The notes: generated by a model not told the origin, from the sequence alone. A DNA stretch of 64,000 nt from Bartonella rochalimae ATCC BAA-1498 (GCF_000706645.1 NZ_KL407337.1:374320-438319); one strand, 5' to 3'. Shown: positions 49,586 to 60,489, counted from the stretch's first letter. Made by a program: numbers and translations.

Positions 49586-50365
49586 ATGAATCTAGAAAAT
49601 AAAAATAATCATCCTATTGATAATACAAAAAGTTTGATTATCTCTATCCGCCACTTAAATAAATGGTATGGGGATTTTCAGGTACTATGTGATATCAACT
49701 TAGATATAGAAACTGGCGAACGTATTGTTATTTGCGGTCCGTCAGGATCAGGAAAATCAACTCTAATTCGTTGTATTAATCAATTGGAGCAAGCACAAGA
49801 AGGTTCAATTTTAGTCAACAATGTTGATATTAATACAGCTCCCATACAACAACAAAAAAATATTTTACGTACAATAGGAATGCTTTTTCAAAACTTTAAT
49901 TTATTTCCTCACATGACCGTTATACAAAATTGTATCTTAGCACCTATAACCGTTCACAAACTTTCTAAACAACAAGCAACAGAAAAAGCAATCCATTACC
50001 TTACACAAGTTGGTGTTGAAAAACACTGTAATAAGTATCCTTTACAACTATCTGGTGGACAAAAACAGCGTGTAGCTATAGCACGTGCTCTTTGTATGGA
50101 ACCTCAAATAATGCTTTTTGATGAACCAACGTCAGCACTTGATCCAGAAAGCGTTGGAGAAGTCTTAGAGGTTATGGCTCAACTAGCAAATACCGGAATA
50201 ACAATGCTTTGCGTTACCCATGAAATGGGGTTCGCTCACAAAGTTTCAGAGAGGATACTCTTTTTAGAAAACGGAAAAATTATTGAAGACACAACATCGA
50301 GCACATTTTTTACTAATCCTAAAAGCCAACGTGCTCGTGATTTTCTAGCTAAAATCAAACATTAG
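49586..50365 (+). CDS. Polar amino-acid ABC transporter, ATP-binding subunit
   Basis: 259 residues. Walker A GPSGSGKSTLIRC, Q-loop GMLFQNFNLFPHMT, signature LSGGQKQRVAIARAL, Walker B IMLFDEPTSALDP, and H-loop CVTHEMGF. It is of the GlnQ/HisP type, powering uptake through the two permeases upstream. 80 bases separate it from permease 2. It converges on lpxB with 9 bases between stops. Confidence 0.95.
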   Translation: MNLENKNNHPIDNTKSLIISIRHLNKWYGDFQVLCDINLDIETGERIVICGPSGSGKSTLIRCINQLEQAQEGSILVNNVDINTAPIQQQKNILRTIGMLFQNFNLFPHMTVIQNCILAPITVHKLSKQQATEKAIHYLTQVGVEKHCNKYPLQLSGGQKQRVAIARALCMEPQIMLFDEPTSALDPESVGEVLEVMAQLANTGITMLCVTHEMGFAHKVSERILFLENGKIIEDTTSSTFFTNPKSQRARDFLAKIKH

Positions 50366-50374
50366 CCATAAACA

Positions 50375-51568
50375 TTATGGTATCAGCAATTTTTTATGCT
50401 CTGTTTTTTCCTTAAGAAAGCGTATAATCGTTTGAGCAGCAATATCTTCTGATGGCACTTCTGTTTTCATTTTCGTCTCTATTATATCAAAGGAATCAAA
50501 TTGTACATGCCGTAATAAATGGTTATGTAAAAGTTGTTCTATCTGCCTTGCTAACATGCCAGGTCGCAAAAATTCATTAAAATATTCGGACACAACAGGC
50601 TTATCAGCAATAATATTCGGAAGAGCAGAACTCCATAGTAATACTTTTGAAAAAAAAAATAATTTAAAAAAATAATCAAGCTTATAGCAAAGAATCATCG
50701 GAATTCTTGCCAGCGCTAATTCAAGTGAAACTGTTCCTAACGCTGCAAGTGCAACATCAGCTTCTGCAAAAGCAGACCATTTCTCATCTTCACCAACAAC
50801 AATCTCAACCTCATTTTTCCAATCTTGCGTTAAAAGATGAATCTCATTTATTAAATACGGTAAAGTTGGTAAAATAATACGTAAATGAGGAATACGTTGT
50901 TTAACAATTTCTATTGCTTGTCCAAAAATAGGCATCAAACTGCGTATCTCTGACCTCCGTGATCCTGGCAAAACGACAATTGTAGGTTGCAATATTGGTT
51001 CATTACGTAAACGCTTTTTTTTCGATTGAACAGCTAAAAGCGGGGGATAGGTTAAAAGACGATGCCCAACATAAGTTGTATCTGGTCCATTCAAATCTTT
51101 TATAATCTTTTCTTCAAACGGAAAAATAGCCAATATATGATCAACAAATTTACGCATAATTTTAGCACGTTCTGGCCGCCATGCCCAAACAGTTGGCGCA
51201 ACATATTGAATAATAGGAATAGAAGGTGCTAAAGTGCGTACTCTTTTTGCAACACGATGAGTAAAATCAGGACTGTCAATAATAATTAAACAATCAGGTT
51301 GTTCCTGTACAATGAACTTAGACAAATTACGAATATGCATCAATAGTAATGGCAGTTTCTTTAATACTGCTCCTAAACCTATTAAAGCAATATCATTAAA
51401 GTCAAAAAAACTTTTCAAGCCTAATGCTTCTAAATGTCTGCCTCCAACACCAATCAAATAAATATTGCATTCTGTCTGTTTAGATAAAGAAGAAATCAAG
51501 TCTGCTCCAAGTAAATCACCAGATTCTTCACCTGCAATAACAGCAATTTTTAAAGAACTATTATTCAT
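50375..51568 (-). CDS. lpxB: Lipid-A-disaccharide synthase
   Basis: Glycosyltransferase joining UDP-2,3-diacylglucosamine and lipid X into the lipid A disaccharide. 397 residues. Motifs AGEESGDLLGA near the N-terminus, YVAPTVWAWRPERA, LPGSRRSEI and ALGTVSLELAL (donor site) match the family. It is the last gene of the minus-strand envelope block, and overlaps lpxI by 8 bases. Confidence 0.97.
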   Translation of the reverse strand: MNNSSLKIAVIAGEESGDLLGADLISSLSKQTECNIYLIGVGGRHLEALGLKSFFDFNDIALIGLGAVLKKLPLLLMHIRNLSKFIVQEQPDCLIIIDSPDFTHRVAKRVRTLAPSIPIIQYVAPTVWAWRPERAKIMRKFVDHILAIFPFEEKIIKDLNGPDTTYVGHRLLTYPPLLAVQSKKKRLRNEPILQPTIVVLPGSRRSEIRSLMPIFGQAIEIVKQRIPHLRIILPTLPYLINEIHLLTQDWKNEVEIVVGEDEKWSAFAEADVALAALGTVSLELALARIPMILCYKLDYFFKLFFFSKVLLWSSALPNIIADKPVVSEYFNEFLRPGMLARQIEQLLHNHLLRHVQFDSFDIIETKMKTEVPSEDIAAQTIIRFLKEKTEHKKLLIP

Positions 51569-52433
51569 TATCCGTTGTCCTAAATGTTTCTATAAACAAA
51601 GAACGTTTATTTGCTTCCTCTATCGTTTTTTCTAAAGATAATATCAAACTTTTCTTTGCTTCCACTGCAATACCAGACAATCCACTTTTAGCAGCATTAA
51701 TTACTGTTGTAGGTCCAATTGATGGCAAATCCACCCGATGATCTTGTTGTGGTTTTACACATTTCACAAGAACACCACCTTGCGGGACAATTTTCTGCCT
51801 TTCCCGCATTTCCTGAACTCGCTTTAACATATTATCAGTTCCCTTTGAATCTTCTACTGCTACCACTCGGCCATCAATAGCTACAGCTGCTTGTCCAATA
51901 TCTAATCGACCTAAGCTTCTTGCTGCTTCAGCCGCCAAAAGAATATCAGCATTCTGCTTGGAATTAGCACGTTGCACTGTTAAATTAAATTCTATTGGAG
52001 CGAGTAAATCTGGTACAACTTCATGAGCACCAATAACACAAAAACCATAGTCTTCCAAAATACGGATAAAAGCTCTTAATAATGTATCATCTCCACTTCT
52101 CAATGCCTTAAATAACTTTGATAAAACCGACAAAGTTGTCCAATCAGGCCGTAATTGCAAAAGAGATGGACGCTTTTTCACACCACCTGCTAAAATAATA
52201 TTGTGAATTTCAGCCGCTTTTAAAATTTTAAATAATCGTGCTAATTCTACAATTGATAGTTCACAATGCTCATAATCATAAAGTGCCATATCAGCTTCAC
52301 CACGCAAAAGAACAAGAAAAGGATTTTGTCCACGTTTTTCAAGTTCTTGAGCAACTACAGTAGGTAAAACACCGTTTCCAGCGATTATGGCAGTTCTACC
52401 GGAAAGAAAACTTCTGGCATTAGAAGAAGGCAC
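51561..52433 (-). CDS. lpxI: UDP-2,3-diacylglucosamine pyrophosphatase LpxI
   Basis: Hydrolyses UDP-diacylglucosamine to lipid X and UMP; replaces LpxH in many Alphaproteobacteria. 290 residues of the DUF1009 family. IIAGNGVLPTVVAQELEKRG near the N-terminus and KRPSLLQLRPDW in the middle are characteristic. It lies between lpxA and lpxB, as in other Rhizobiales. It ends inside the start of lpxB, so translation is probably coupled. Confidence 0.93.
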   Translation of the reverse strand: MPSSNARSFLSGRTAIIAGNGVLPTVVAQELEKRGQNPFLVLLRGEADMALYDYEHCELSIVELARLFKILKAAEIHNIILAGGVKKRPSLLQLRPDWTTLSVLSKLFKALRSGDDTLLRAFIRILEDYGFCVIGAHEVVPDLLAPIEFNLTVQRANSKQNADILLAAEAARSLGRLDIGQAAVAIDGRVVAVEDSKGTDNMLKRVQEMRERQKIVPQGGVLVKCVKPQQDHRVDLPSIGPTTVINAAKSGLSGIAVEAKKSLILSLEKTIEEANKRSLFIETFRTTDNE

Positions 52434-52442
52434 TTTTAGTCC

Positions 52443-53264
52443 TTATGAATCTATCACGTTATCTTCAAATTTAGGCGTACAATAAAAACGTTTTCCCTTT
52501 TCTTGAATAAAATTAATTACATCAATTACAGATTGCGAAGTAGAATAAGAAGAAAAAACGTCATTAACACGTTCTTTAAACGGTTTATTGCGATCAAAAA
52601 GCATAGAAACTGCGTGACGTAAAGCGTGAATCTCTTTACGTGCAAGACCAGCACGCTTCATACCAATAATATTGAGTCCAGCAAGTCTCGCTTGTACACC
52701 AACAGCCGTTCCATAAGGAATCAAATCTCCAACCAATGCAGATACACCACCAATAAATGCATGATGTCCGATACGAACAAACTGATGAACAGCTGCACCA
52801 CCACCAATAATAACATAATCACCAACTATAACATGACCGCCAATCATTGCATTATTTGCGAATGTCACATGATTTCCTACACAACAATCATGTGCAACGT
52901 GAGAATAAGAAAAGAATTGACAATTATCACCAACAACTGTTGTTCCTGAGCTTGAATCCGAGCCTCTATGCATCGTAACACCCTCACGAATCATACAGTT
53001 TTTACCAATAAAAAGAGTTGTATGCCCCCCTTTATGTTTATTATTCTGTGGCTCTGCACCTAAAACTGCATGAGGAAATATCTTACTATTCGCACCTATC
53101 ACTGTCTCGCCCATTATGACAACATGACTCATTAAATGACATCCATCATCAATTACAGCTTTTGGACCAATATGACAAAACGGCCCTATTGATACATTTT
53201 TACCAAGTTGCGCTCCTTTTTCTACAAAAGCAGTTGGATGGATTTTTGTATCAGACATTCCCAC
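52443..53264 (-). CDS. lpxA: UDP-N-acetylglucosamine acyltransferase
   Basis: First committed step of lipid A synthesis: transfers the 3-hydroxyacyl chain from ACP to UDP-GlcNAc. 273 residues of left-handed beta-helix hexapeptide repeats (about 1-190), with the catalytic histidine in FSYSHVAHDCCVGNH, and a C-terminal helical domain. It sits between fabZ and lpxI on the minus strand. ATG is at 53264, with GGAATG just upstream. Confidence 0.97.
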   Translation of the reverse strand: MGMSDTKIHPTAFVEKGAQLGKNVSIGPFCHIGPKAVIDDGCHLMSHVVIMGETVIGANSKIFPHAVLGAEPQNNKHKGGHTTLFIGKNCMIREGVTMHRGSDSSSGTTVVGDNCQFFSYSHVAHDCCVGNHVTFANNAMIGGHVIVGDYVIIGGGAAVHQFVRIGHHAFIGGVSALVGDLIPYGTAVGVQARLAGLNIIGMKRAGLARKEIHALRHAVSMLFDRNKPFKERVNDVFSSYSTSQSVIDVINFIQEKGKRFYCTPKFEDNVIDS

Positions 53265-53280
53265 ATTCCTATTACATTAT

Positions 53281-53748
53281 TTACTTTGATTCAACAATCA
53301 TTGCAGAAACTTCTGCTTCAGCAACGCGAACATCTTCTACTTTTGCAATACATAAAAAACGTCTAATATTTGACCGTTTTTTTAATAATCGGACATGAAT
53401 TTTCAGTTGATCACCGGGTGTAACCGGTTTACGAAATTTCGCATTATCAACAGTCATAAGATAAACTAAGCCTAATTCCTTACTATTTAAACTTAAAAGT
53501 GAAATCGCTCCCGCTGTTTGTGCCATAGCTTCTAAAATCAAAACACCAGGCATAACTGGCTTTTCAGGAAAGTGTCCCGTAAAATGGGGTTCATTAATTG
53601 TTACATTTTTAATGCCGATAGCTTCTTGATCACCATCAATTTCGATTATACGATCGATCAATAAAAATGGATAACGATGTGGTAATATTGACAATAATTT
53701 ATCAATATCCATAGATTCTAGACTTTTAGTTTCTTCAGTATCGGTCAT
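53281..53748 (-). CDS. fabZ: 3-hydroxyacyl-ACP dehydratase FabZ
   Basis: Dehydrates beta-hydroxyacyl-ACP in fatty acid synthesis. 155 residues of the hotdog fold. The catalytic His is in [11 protein letters not shown] and the Glu in [26 protein letters not shown] is the signature. It starts one base after the lpxD stop, so the two are coupled. Since the acpXL cluster lacks its own fabZ, this one may also serve very-long-chain synthesis (inference). Confidence 0.97.
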   Translation of the reverse strand: MTDTEETKSLESMDIDKLLSILPHRYPFLLIDRIIEIDGDQEAIGIKNVTINEPHFTGHFPEKPVMPGVLILEAMAQTAGAISLLSLNSKELGLVYLMTVDNAKFRKPVTPGDQLKIHVRLLKKRSNIRRFLCIAKVEDVRVAEAEVSAMIVESK

Positions 53749-53749
53749 A

Positions 53750-54799
53750 TCACCGTTTCTCCCTTTTTACTTTTCCGATACTACGCAATGCTGCCACTTC
53801 GCGAAACCATTGTTTAAATGGCCGTGCTGGACTGCCTCCCCATTTTTCTCCATCTGGAATATCATTCATAACACCACTGCCAGCAGCAATTTGAACACAT
53901 TCACCTATTGTAATATGATCCGCAATGCCAACACTTCCCCCCAGCTGAGACATATCTCCTATAGATGTGCTTCCAGCGATTCCACATTGAGCAGCAATAA
54001 GGCAATAACGACCAATTTTCACATTATGAGCAATCTGCACCAAATTATCAATTTTGCTCCCCTCGCCAATAATTGTATCATCAAATGTACCGCGATCAAT
54101 CGTTGTGTTTGCACCAATTTCTACACCATCTTGAATGATCACACGGCCAAGATGAGGAATTTTTTCAACACCAATAGCACTTCGAACGTAACCAAAACCA
54201 TCCTGCCCAATACAAACACCAGGATAAATATAAACTCTATCACCGATTAAAGAATATTGAACTGTTACCTTAGGAGCAATATAGCAATCACGTCCAATAC
54301 GACAATTTTCTCCAATAACAGCTGTTGATGAAATAAGAGTACCCGAACCAATTTCAACGTTTCTACCAATAACAGCTCCTGCCTCAACACACACATCATT
54401 TTCAAGTTTAGCACTTGGATGAATATGAGCATGCAGTGAAATTTCTTTTTGACCGAACCAAGGTGTTGGCCTAACAGAAGCAGGAAATAAAATACGTCCT
54501 ACTTGAGCAAAATCACGTTGCGGTGTAGATGTCACCAAAACTGCAATAGTTTCAGGCACTTTAAAAACAATATCACTCGTACAAAAGACAGCAACCGCAG
54601 AGCTCCCTAATAAAGCATCAGAAAACTTTCGATTCTCTATAAAAACAAGAGAGCCCTCCCCAGCACTCTCTACAGAAGAAAGAGTATTTATAACTGTATT
54701 AGAAAACTCTGGATTAAGAAGCTTCGCACCTGTCAACTTTACTACGTCAGCAACTGTCAACCGCCGAGACGGCGTAAAAAAAAATGTATCCGCCATCAA
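53750..54799 (-). CDS. lpxD: UDP-3-O-acylglucosamine N-acyltransferase
   Basis: Adds the N-linked hydroxyacyl chain in lipid A synthesis. 349 residues: N-terminal uridine-binding domain, then a hexapeptide beta-helix (about 110-300) with the catalytic His in [10 protein letters not shown], then a short C-terminal helix. It follows bamA by 64 bases. Start MMADTF; the second methionine is equally possible. Confidence 0.96.
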   Translation of the reverse strand: MMADTFFFTPSRRLTVADVVKLTGAKLLNPEFSNTVINTLSSVESAGEGSLVFIENRKFSDALLGSSAVAVFCTSDIVFKVPETIAVLVTSTPQRDFAQVGRILFPASVRPTPWFGQKEISLHAHIHPSAKLENDVCVEAGAVIGRNVEIGSGTLISSTAVIGENCRIGRDCYIAPKVTVQYSLIGDRVYIYPGVCIGQDGFGYVRSAIGVEKIPHLGRVIIQDGVEIGANTTIDRGTFDDTIIGEGSKIDNLVQIAHNVKIGRYCLIAAQCGIAGSTSIGDMSQLGGSVGIADHITIGECVQIAAGSGVMNDIPDGEKWGGSPARPFKQWFREVAALRSIGKVKREKR

Positions 54800-54863
54800 A
54801 ATACTCTCTCTCCCGGTCTAATGTAATTTCCCTTAAAGTTTACTCTCCTAGAGAAAATCCAAA

Positions 54864-57299
54864 TTAAAACTTAGTAGAAATACCAAAGTTCAGATTTTGT
54901 ACATTATCGCCTTCTTGCTTAGTTAATGGCCAAGCATAATCAAAACGCAACGGACCAAATGGAGATTCCCACATTAAACTAATACCCGCAGATGTTCGCC
55001 ATGAACTATGAGAATTTGTAACTGGCGTTTCATCTTTCAAAACAGGCTTATAATTATTACCATAAAGTGTCGCAGCATCTAAAAATACAGCACCACGGAA
55101 TCCTAAACTATCAGGAACAATAGGTATAGGAAATTGCACTTCAGCAGTTCCATTCATATATGTTGTACCACCTAAGAAATACACTTCACCCAACTGAGAA
55201 ACCTGACGCGGCCCTATTCCATTATATTTAAAGCCTCGAATCATATCATTGTTGCTTTTAAACATATCAAAAATACGAAGACCATCATCTCCTATTCCAT
55301 ATATATAACCCGCTCCAACAGAAAATAAACTGACCATATCCATTCGATCAGAGAGTGTCTTGTACATCATTGCCTTACCAGTTGTCTTCAAGAACTGCGC
55401 ATCTCCACCAAGCCCTGCATATTCCTGAAGAAGACGAGCATATATACCATCATGGGGATTTTTCATATCATCGATGGAATTATAAGTTAAACCATAACTA
55501 ATAGACGAGCGATGCCAAGGGCTATGCTTAGCAGCTTGAACGATTGCACCAGAATATTTTCCGTACAATTCTTTTACGACTTGGTCATCAGTTAAATCAT
55601 ATTGTGCACCAAAATCATATTCTTCTTGTACATAAGAATAAGCTAAATTAGCAGATAATTTATCATTAATTGGCAACCCAAATCGAAGCGAGCCACCTGT
55701 TTGCCGTACATCATATGCTTTATCAGCGCGATAAGTACTGCGAAAAATATCAAGACCCGCAGATGAACGATAACCTAAGAAATGAGGATCAACAAACGAT
55801 AAATTATAATTACGAGATTTTTCTTGACCAGCCCCTAACCCCAAACGTACATATTGACCACGCCCTCCAAGGTTACGCTCAGTGACAGATACTTCAAGTG
55901 ACATACCTGGACTCGTACCACCTGTCGTATACCCTCCAGAGAAAGAAAGATCTCCTGTTGGAACTTCTACTACATCTATAACCAATGTAACCTGATCAGG
56001 TTGATCGGTCGTAACCATTGAAATATTAACTGATTTAAAAAATCCTAGAGATTCTAGTCGACGTTTTGCACGTTGCACCATTGTTTGATTGTAAGCATCG
56101 CCTTCATTTAAATCAAGTTCACGCCGAATAACATAATCACGAGTCTTTTCATTACCACGTATCTCAATTCGCTGGACATACGCTCGAGGACCTTGCTCAA
56201 TGTTATAAACAATTGAAATTGTATTATTCTTAAAATTACGGTTTCCTCTTGGATCAACTTTAGCAAAGGCATATCCAGAGTCAGCAACTTTATTATTAAT
56301 AATTGCTACAGACTGCTCAACATGTTCCGCATTATAAACATCGCCTGTACGAGTTTTAATAATCTTTTTCAGAGACTGAGTATCAACTCCAGCAATATCA
56401 CTTTCAATCTGAATATCACCAATTTTATAGCATGCCCCTTCATCAAGAATAAAATGAATTTTATAGGCATTATTTTTTTCATCATAAACTGCCTTAGATG
56501 AAATAACGCGAAAATCAGCATAACCACGACTATAATAAAAACGGCGAAGGGCCTCTTCATCTGCAGCTAGACGATCCTCTGTATAAACGTCACCCTTCAA
56601 CAATAACGAAAATATTCCTGAAGGCTTCGTTAAAATCACATCACGCAAACGACGCACTCCAAATGTATTATTCCCTTGAAACGTAATATCGGCAATCTTT
56701 GTCCTCTGGCCTTCAACGATATTGAAAACCACATTTACACGTCCTTTACCCAAATTAATAGTTTGAACTGTAACAGAAACATTGTTGCGACCAACAGTCT
56801 TATATGCTTCACGAATCACTTTTATATCGGCTGAAAGCTTATCAGAACTGAAAGTTTCATTTTGTTTTAGAGTAATGAAACGTTTAAGATCAGGATCTTT
56901 AAATGTTTTATTCCCTTGAAAGAGTATCCGATTAACAACCTCATATTCTTTAACGGCTACAACAAGCTTATTGCCTACCTGATTTATTTTAATATCATAA
57001 AATAATCCTAGCTCAAAAAGACGTTTCACTTCAGCATCAATATCGCCTTCAGAAAAATTTCTTCCAGCTTTAATTCTCATATTATCTCTAATAGTCTGAG
57101 CAGCTACATACTTGTTACCACGAACTTCAATAGAATGAACAATTGATGCTTGTGTTTCCTCAACCATTGCAATTGACATAACAGCTGCTGCTGGAACAAC
57201 TGCAACTATAGCTAGCACCAATGCAGATGTTGCGTTTAAAAATCTCGAATTCGCAGTCATTAGCCTCTTCACCTTAATACTCTCTTTGTTTTTAGGCAC
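54864..57299 (-). CDS. bamA: Outer-membrane protein assembly factor BamA
   Basis: Core beta-barrel insertase of the BAM complex. 811 residues. A basic start and hydrophobic signal (about 20-50) lead into five POTRA repeats (about 52-420) and a 16-strand barrel. The barrel-loop motif reads IRGFKYNGIGPR, and the last residue is Phe (FGISTKF), the usual barrel signature. It is encoded between the rseP remnant and lpxD. ATG at 57299 gives a long signal; an internal start at MTANSRF (residue 14) is possible. Confidence 0.97.
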   Translation of the reverse strand: MPKNKESIKVKRLMTANSRFLNATSALVLAIVAVVPAAAVMSIAMVEETQASIVHSIEVRGNKYVAAQTIRDNMRIKAGRNFSEGDIDAEVKRLFELGLFYDIKINQVGNKLVVAVKEYEVVNRILFQGNKTFKDPDLKRFITLKQNETFSSDKLSADIKVIREAYKTVGRNNVSVTVQTINLGKGRVNVVFNIVEGQRTKIADITFQGNNTFGVRRLRDVILTKPSGIFSLLLKGDVYTEDRLAADEEALRRFYYSRGYADFRVISSKAVYDEKNNAYKIHFILDEGACYKIGDIQIESDIAGVDTQSLKKIIKTRTGDVYNAEHVEQSVAIINNKVADSGYAFAKVDPRGNRNFKNNTISIVYNIEQGPRAYVQRIEIRGNEKTRDYVIRRELDLNEGDAYNQTMVQRAKRRLESLGFFKSVNISMVTTDQPDQVTLVIDVVEVPTGDLSFSGGYTTGGTSPGMSLEVSVTERNLGGRGQYVRLGLGAGQEKSRNYNLSFVDPHFLGYRSSAGLDIFRSTYRADKAYDVRQTGGSLRFGLPINDKLSANLAYSYVQEEYDFGAQYDLTDDQVVKELYGKYSGAIVQAAKHSPWHRSSISYGLTYNSIDDMKNPHDGIYARLLQEYAGLGGDAQFLKTTGKAMMYKTLSDRMDMVSLFSVGAGYIYGIGDDGLRIFDMFKSNNDMIRGFKYNGIGPRQVSQLGEVYFLGGTTYMNGTAEVQFPIPIVPDSLGFRGAVFLDAATLYGNNYKPVLKDETPVTNSHSSWRTSAGISLMWESPFGPLRFDYAWPLTKQEGDNVQNLNFGISTKF

Positions 57300-57429
57300 A
57301 TATCCCTATAAGTTAAGTTACAGCAACTTCTTATTAGGAACTATTTATGCACTTAATTACCATCCCTAGCTTACTACGCCACAATATCTTGCGAATATAG
57401 TAAACAACCTGCTAATCTTTAATTATTCC

Positions 57430-58622
57430 TCAATTTATACAATATTCTCCATAAATAATAGCAAAACCAACAAAATAATCATTAAATAGCGCAAAAATCA
57501 TAAATACAATGACAATAAAAAATCCTATACGAAAAACAATTTCCTGAATTTTAGCTGGAACTGACTTACCAGTCATAGCTTCAGCAATATAAAACAATAA
57601 ATGTCCACCATCAAGCGGTGGAATAGGAAAAAGATTAATAAGCCCAATGCGAATTGAAAAAAAGTTGTAAAATGCAACATAGAGGACAAACCTGTTTCAC
57701 TAATTTTCCAAGCAATCTAAACAGTTTTAGAGGGACCGCTTAATTGGCAATGGTCTTCCTTACACACCGATTAAACAACTAAAAAAGATTTTTTTTGGAT
57801 AATAATCAATGTTGTACTCTTTAATGACTCTGCTATTGATTCTATCCAATTATAGCAAATATGTTTCTTATAAATTGGATCTAAACGCTCAGAATTATAG
57901 AAAACAATAGAAACTCTCACACCAATCATATCGACCTAAACCTGATTGCCAAATCCATCATCTCGCTTGATTACTATAGGTTTAATTAATACCGTTAAAA
58001 TTTGATCTACATACTCTATTTTAATTCTATAGAATCTCTACCATGTAAAATTACATAAGCTACTAAATCTCCAAAACTTTCAATCTGTTTACCATCCATT
58101 TCAACCAAAATGATTCCCCCGTATTAAAACAGCTTGAATAACTGAAGAATCTTTTTCTAGATAACCAAAAACCGGTTCAACAACTACACGTCCATAAAAA
58201 AGAAAAAAATGTTAAAATAACAACAGTAAAAAAAACCTTGAATAAGGGACCAGCAAAAACAGTCATTGCTCTTTTCCAAGCATGAGCGCCCATAAATGAA
58301 CCAGGTGTAAATGAAGATGATTTGGACGATGATGTTAGTCCATTATTATCTTCAATGAATTTTACATATCCTCCTAATAAAAAAAGCTCTAAACACCACC
58401 TTGTACCTCTCTTATCTGTATAACTCAGAAATTCTGATCCAAATCCAATCAAAAAACAGACACCCGAATACCACACCATCTTCCAATAAGATAATGTCCC
58501 ATCCCATGTACAAAAACGATAATTAAAATGGTTAAAATAACATTTAAGCCTCTTAAAAAGAGACCACCCACATTAAGTATATGACCTAAAAATTCCAAAG
58601 TATCATTTTCCAATAAAATCAC
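57430..58622 (-). pseudogene. rseP: Decayed site-2 protease RseP
   Basis: Minus-strand pieces follow RseP: a membrane segment with VFVHGMGHYLIGRW near 58510, the zinc site where HExGH should be, so the catalytic Glu is now Gly. Then GFGSEFL, TDKRGTRW and GGYVKF, then VFAGPLFKVFFTVVILTFF near 58250. After a wrecked PDZ region come NLFPIPPLDGGHLLFYIAEA and GIFFIVIVF-type helices ending at 57430. Frameshifts and stops separate them. The start GTG at 58622 overlapped the cdsA stop. The gene cannot make active protease. Confidence 0.92.
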
Positions 58623-59428
58623 ATAAAAAAGATTAAAGGAGTATTCATATCAAACATAAACGAGCCAATTATATAAAAAAGAGAAGTAGCACCCACCAAC
58701 CCGTCCATACGATCCATAAATCCTCCATGTCCAGGTAATAAAAAACCAGAATCTTTAACAGAGAATCGCCTTTTTAGCCATGATTGCCATAAATCACCTA
58801 TTTGTGAAATAATGGATAATATTAAAGCAAGGAAGAATACAAAATAATTCACTGCACTGATACCAAAAACATAAATCACAACCACTATGCCACTAGAAAG
58901 CCCAGCAAGTGTTCCAACGATTGCCCCTGACCATGTTTTGTTAGGAGAAAATCGTGGTGCTAACTTCGGGCCACCAAAAACACGACCACCGAAATACGCA
59001 GCGATATCTGTACTCCACACTACTGCAAATAAAAAAATCACTCTCCAAAAACCCAATAAATCGTAGCCTCGTAAACAAGACAAAGCCACTACTGGAAAAG
59101 ATGCGTATATAAATCCTCCAAAAATCCAACCAGCATTCCCAATAGACAGGAGAGCTAACAATACTGCTAGAATCATTAAAACACTGAACACTAATGAAGC
59201 AGATGTACTAAAAATCAACAAGAAACCACAAACACAATAAAAAACACTAGCTAATATTTTTTGTAAGAGGCCCCATTTCTCTTCAGTGATATCAATCCAC
59301 TCATAAAGAATAAAACCACCAATTCCCCACGTAAACAAAAAAAACAAAGTTCCGCCACACCACGTTAGATACAAAGTAATAGTACCCAAAATAATGGCTG
59401 TCAGAATGCGAGACATAAGATTAGACAA
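58619..59428 (-). CDS. cdsA: Phosphatidate cytidylyltransferase
   Basis: Makes CDP-diacylglycerol, the precursor of all membrane phospholipids, in the inner membrane. About 269 residues with eight hydrophobic segments. The family signature KRRFSVKDSGFLLPGHGG is complete. I favour TTG at 59428 (MSNLMSRILTAIILG), because GGAG lies six bases upstream; TTG 59440 and ATG 59416 are alternatives. The gene's end overlaps the start of the rseP remnant. uppS, which normally precedes it, is absent. Confidence 0.93.
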   Translation of the reverse strand: MSNLMSRILTAIILGTITLYLTWCGGTLFFLFTWGIGGFILYEWIDITEEKWGLLQKILASVFYCVCGFLLIFSTSASLVFSVLMILAVLLALLSIGNAGWIFGGFIYASFPVVALSCLRGYDLLGFWRVIFLFAVVWSTDIAAYFGGRVFGGPKLAPRFSPNKTWSGAIVGTLAGLSSGIVVVIYVFGISAVNYFVFFLALILSIISQIGDLWQSWLKRRFSVKDSGFLLPGHGGFMDRMDGLVGATSLFYIIGSFMFDMNTPLIFFM

Positions 59429-59440
59429 AACAATCTCCAA

Positions 59441-59891
59441 ACGATAAAAAAAGAAGAATCAAGTGAAGAGATAATATCCAAAATTTTCTATGCAATATTT
59501 TATACCCGTACTTTTCTAAGATTTACTAATAATGATAGTAAAATTCGATAAAAAATGACACTTATAAAACTAACATCATCTATAATTACTTCAAAATTTT
59601 ATCGATTAAAATTAAAATAAAAACAAAAAGAAAAGAGAGTTAAAATATGTTACCCAATTTTAAAAATCAGAAAACTTCTGCTCATTACTCATGAAAAATT
59701 TACGCAAATAATTAAATTTGATATCTATATTCTGTTCACATAAGATATTTTATTATTACAATCGTAAGTCATTTACTGAAGAATTAAAAGATTATCAAAA
59801 AAATTGCGAAATAATATATTTTTACCATTCTCTTAATCTATAGTAAATGGCAGATAACAAGAATATGATATCCTTGTCCAATGATAAAAAT
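59441..59891. other. Gap between frr and cdsA where uppS is expected
   Basis: About 450 AT-rich bases. In related genomes the uppS gene (about 740 bases) lies here. I searched for its MDGNxRWA-type motif on the minus strand and found no recognisable remnant. The region should hold the cdsA promoter. Confidence 0.6.
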
Positions 59892-60452
59892 CTAAACCTG
59901 CATAATTTCAGTTTCTTTCAAAACCAAAATTTTATCAATCTCAGCTATAGTTTCATCCGTAAGCTTTTGAACTTTCTCAGACAAACTACGTGCTTCATCT
60001 TGTCCAATTTTTCCTTCCTTTTCTAACTTCTTTAAATTATCCATACCATCACGACGAACATGGCGAGCAGCAATACGAGCTTGCTCTGTATATTGATATG
60101 CAATTTTTACTAATTCCTTTCGACGCTCTTCATTTAATTCAGGTAAAGGAATACGCAAATTCACACCATCAGTAATAGGATTTAAACCAAGACCAGAATC
60201 ACGAATAGCACGCTCAACAGCCCCAACCATCGTTTTATCCCATACAGAGACTGACAGCATTCGTGATTCCGGAACAGAAATATTGGCAACTTGATTTATT
60301 GGAACAATAGAGCCATAAGCCTCAACTGTCAAATGTTCTAATAAACTAGCCGATGCTCGCCCAGTCCGCAAACTACCTAATTCATGTTTAAAAGATGAAA
60401 TAGCACCTTCCATGCGACGTTTCAGATCATCCATAATTAGTGTTATATCCAT
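59892..60452 (-). CDS. frr: Ribosome recycling factor
   Basis: Splits post-termination ribosomes together with EF-G. 186 residues from ATG 60452 ([17 protein letters not shown]), with AAGGGAAG upstream; the in-frame ATG at 60470 overlaps that site and is less likely. Signature [14 protein letters not shown] and the C-terminal helix are present. It lies about 40 bases after pyrH. Complete and typical in length. Confidence 0.96.
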   Translation of the reverse strand: MDITLIMDDLKRRMEGAISSFKHELGSLRTGRASASLLEHLTVEAYGSIVPINQVANISVPESRMLSVSVWDKTMVGAVERAIRDSGLGLNPITDGVNLRIPLPELNEERRKELVKIAYQYTEQARIAARHVRRDGMDNLKKLEKEGKIGQDEARSLSEKVQKLTDETIAEIDKILVLKETEIMQV

Positions 60453-60489
60453 ATTTATGCTTCCCTTCATTGTATCCTGAAAATCACTT

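Noticed and set aside
58177..58479. A 100-residue minus-strand frame that could pass as a membrane protein
   Set aside because: It is the N-terminal middle part of RseP and is out of frame with the zinc site and the C-terminal helices.
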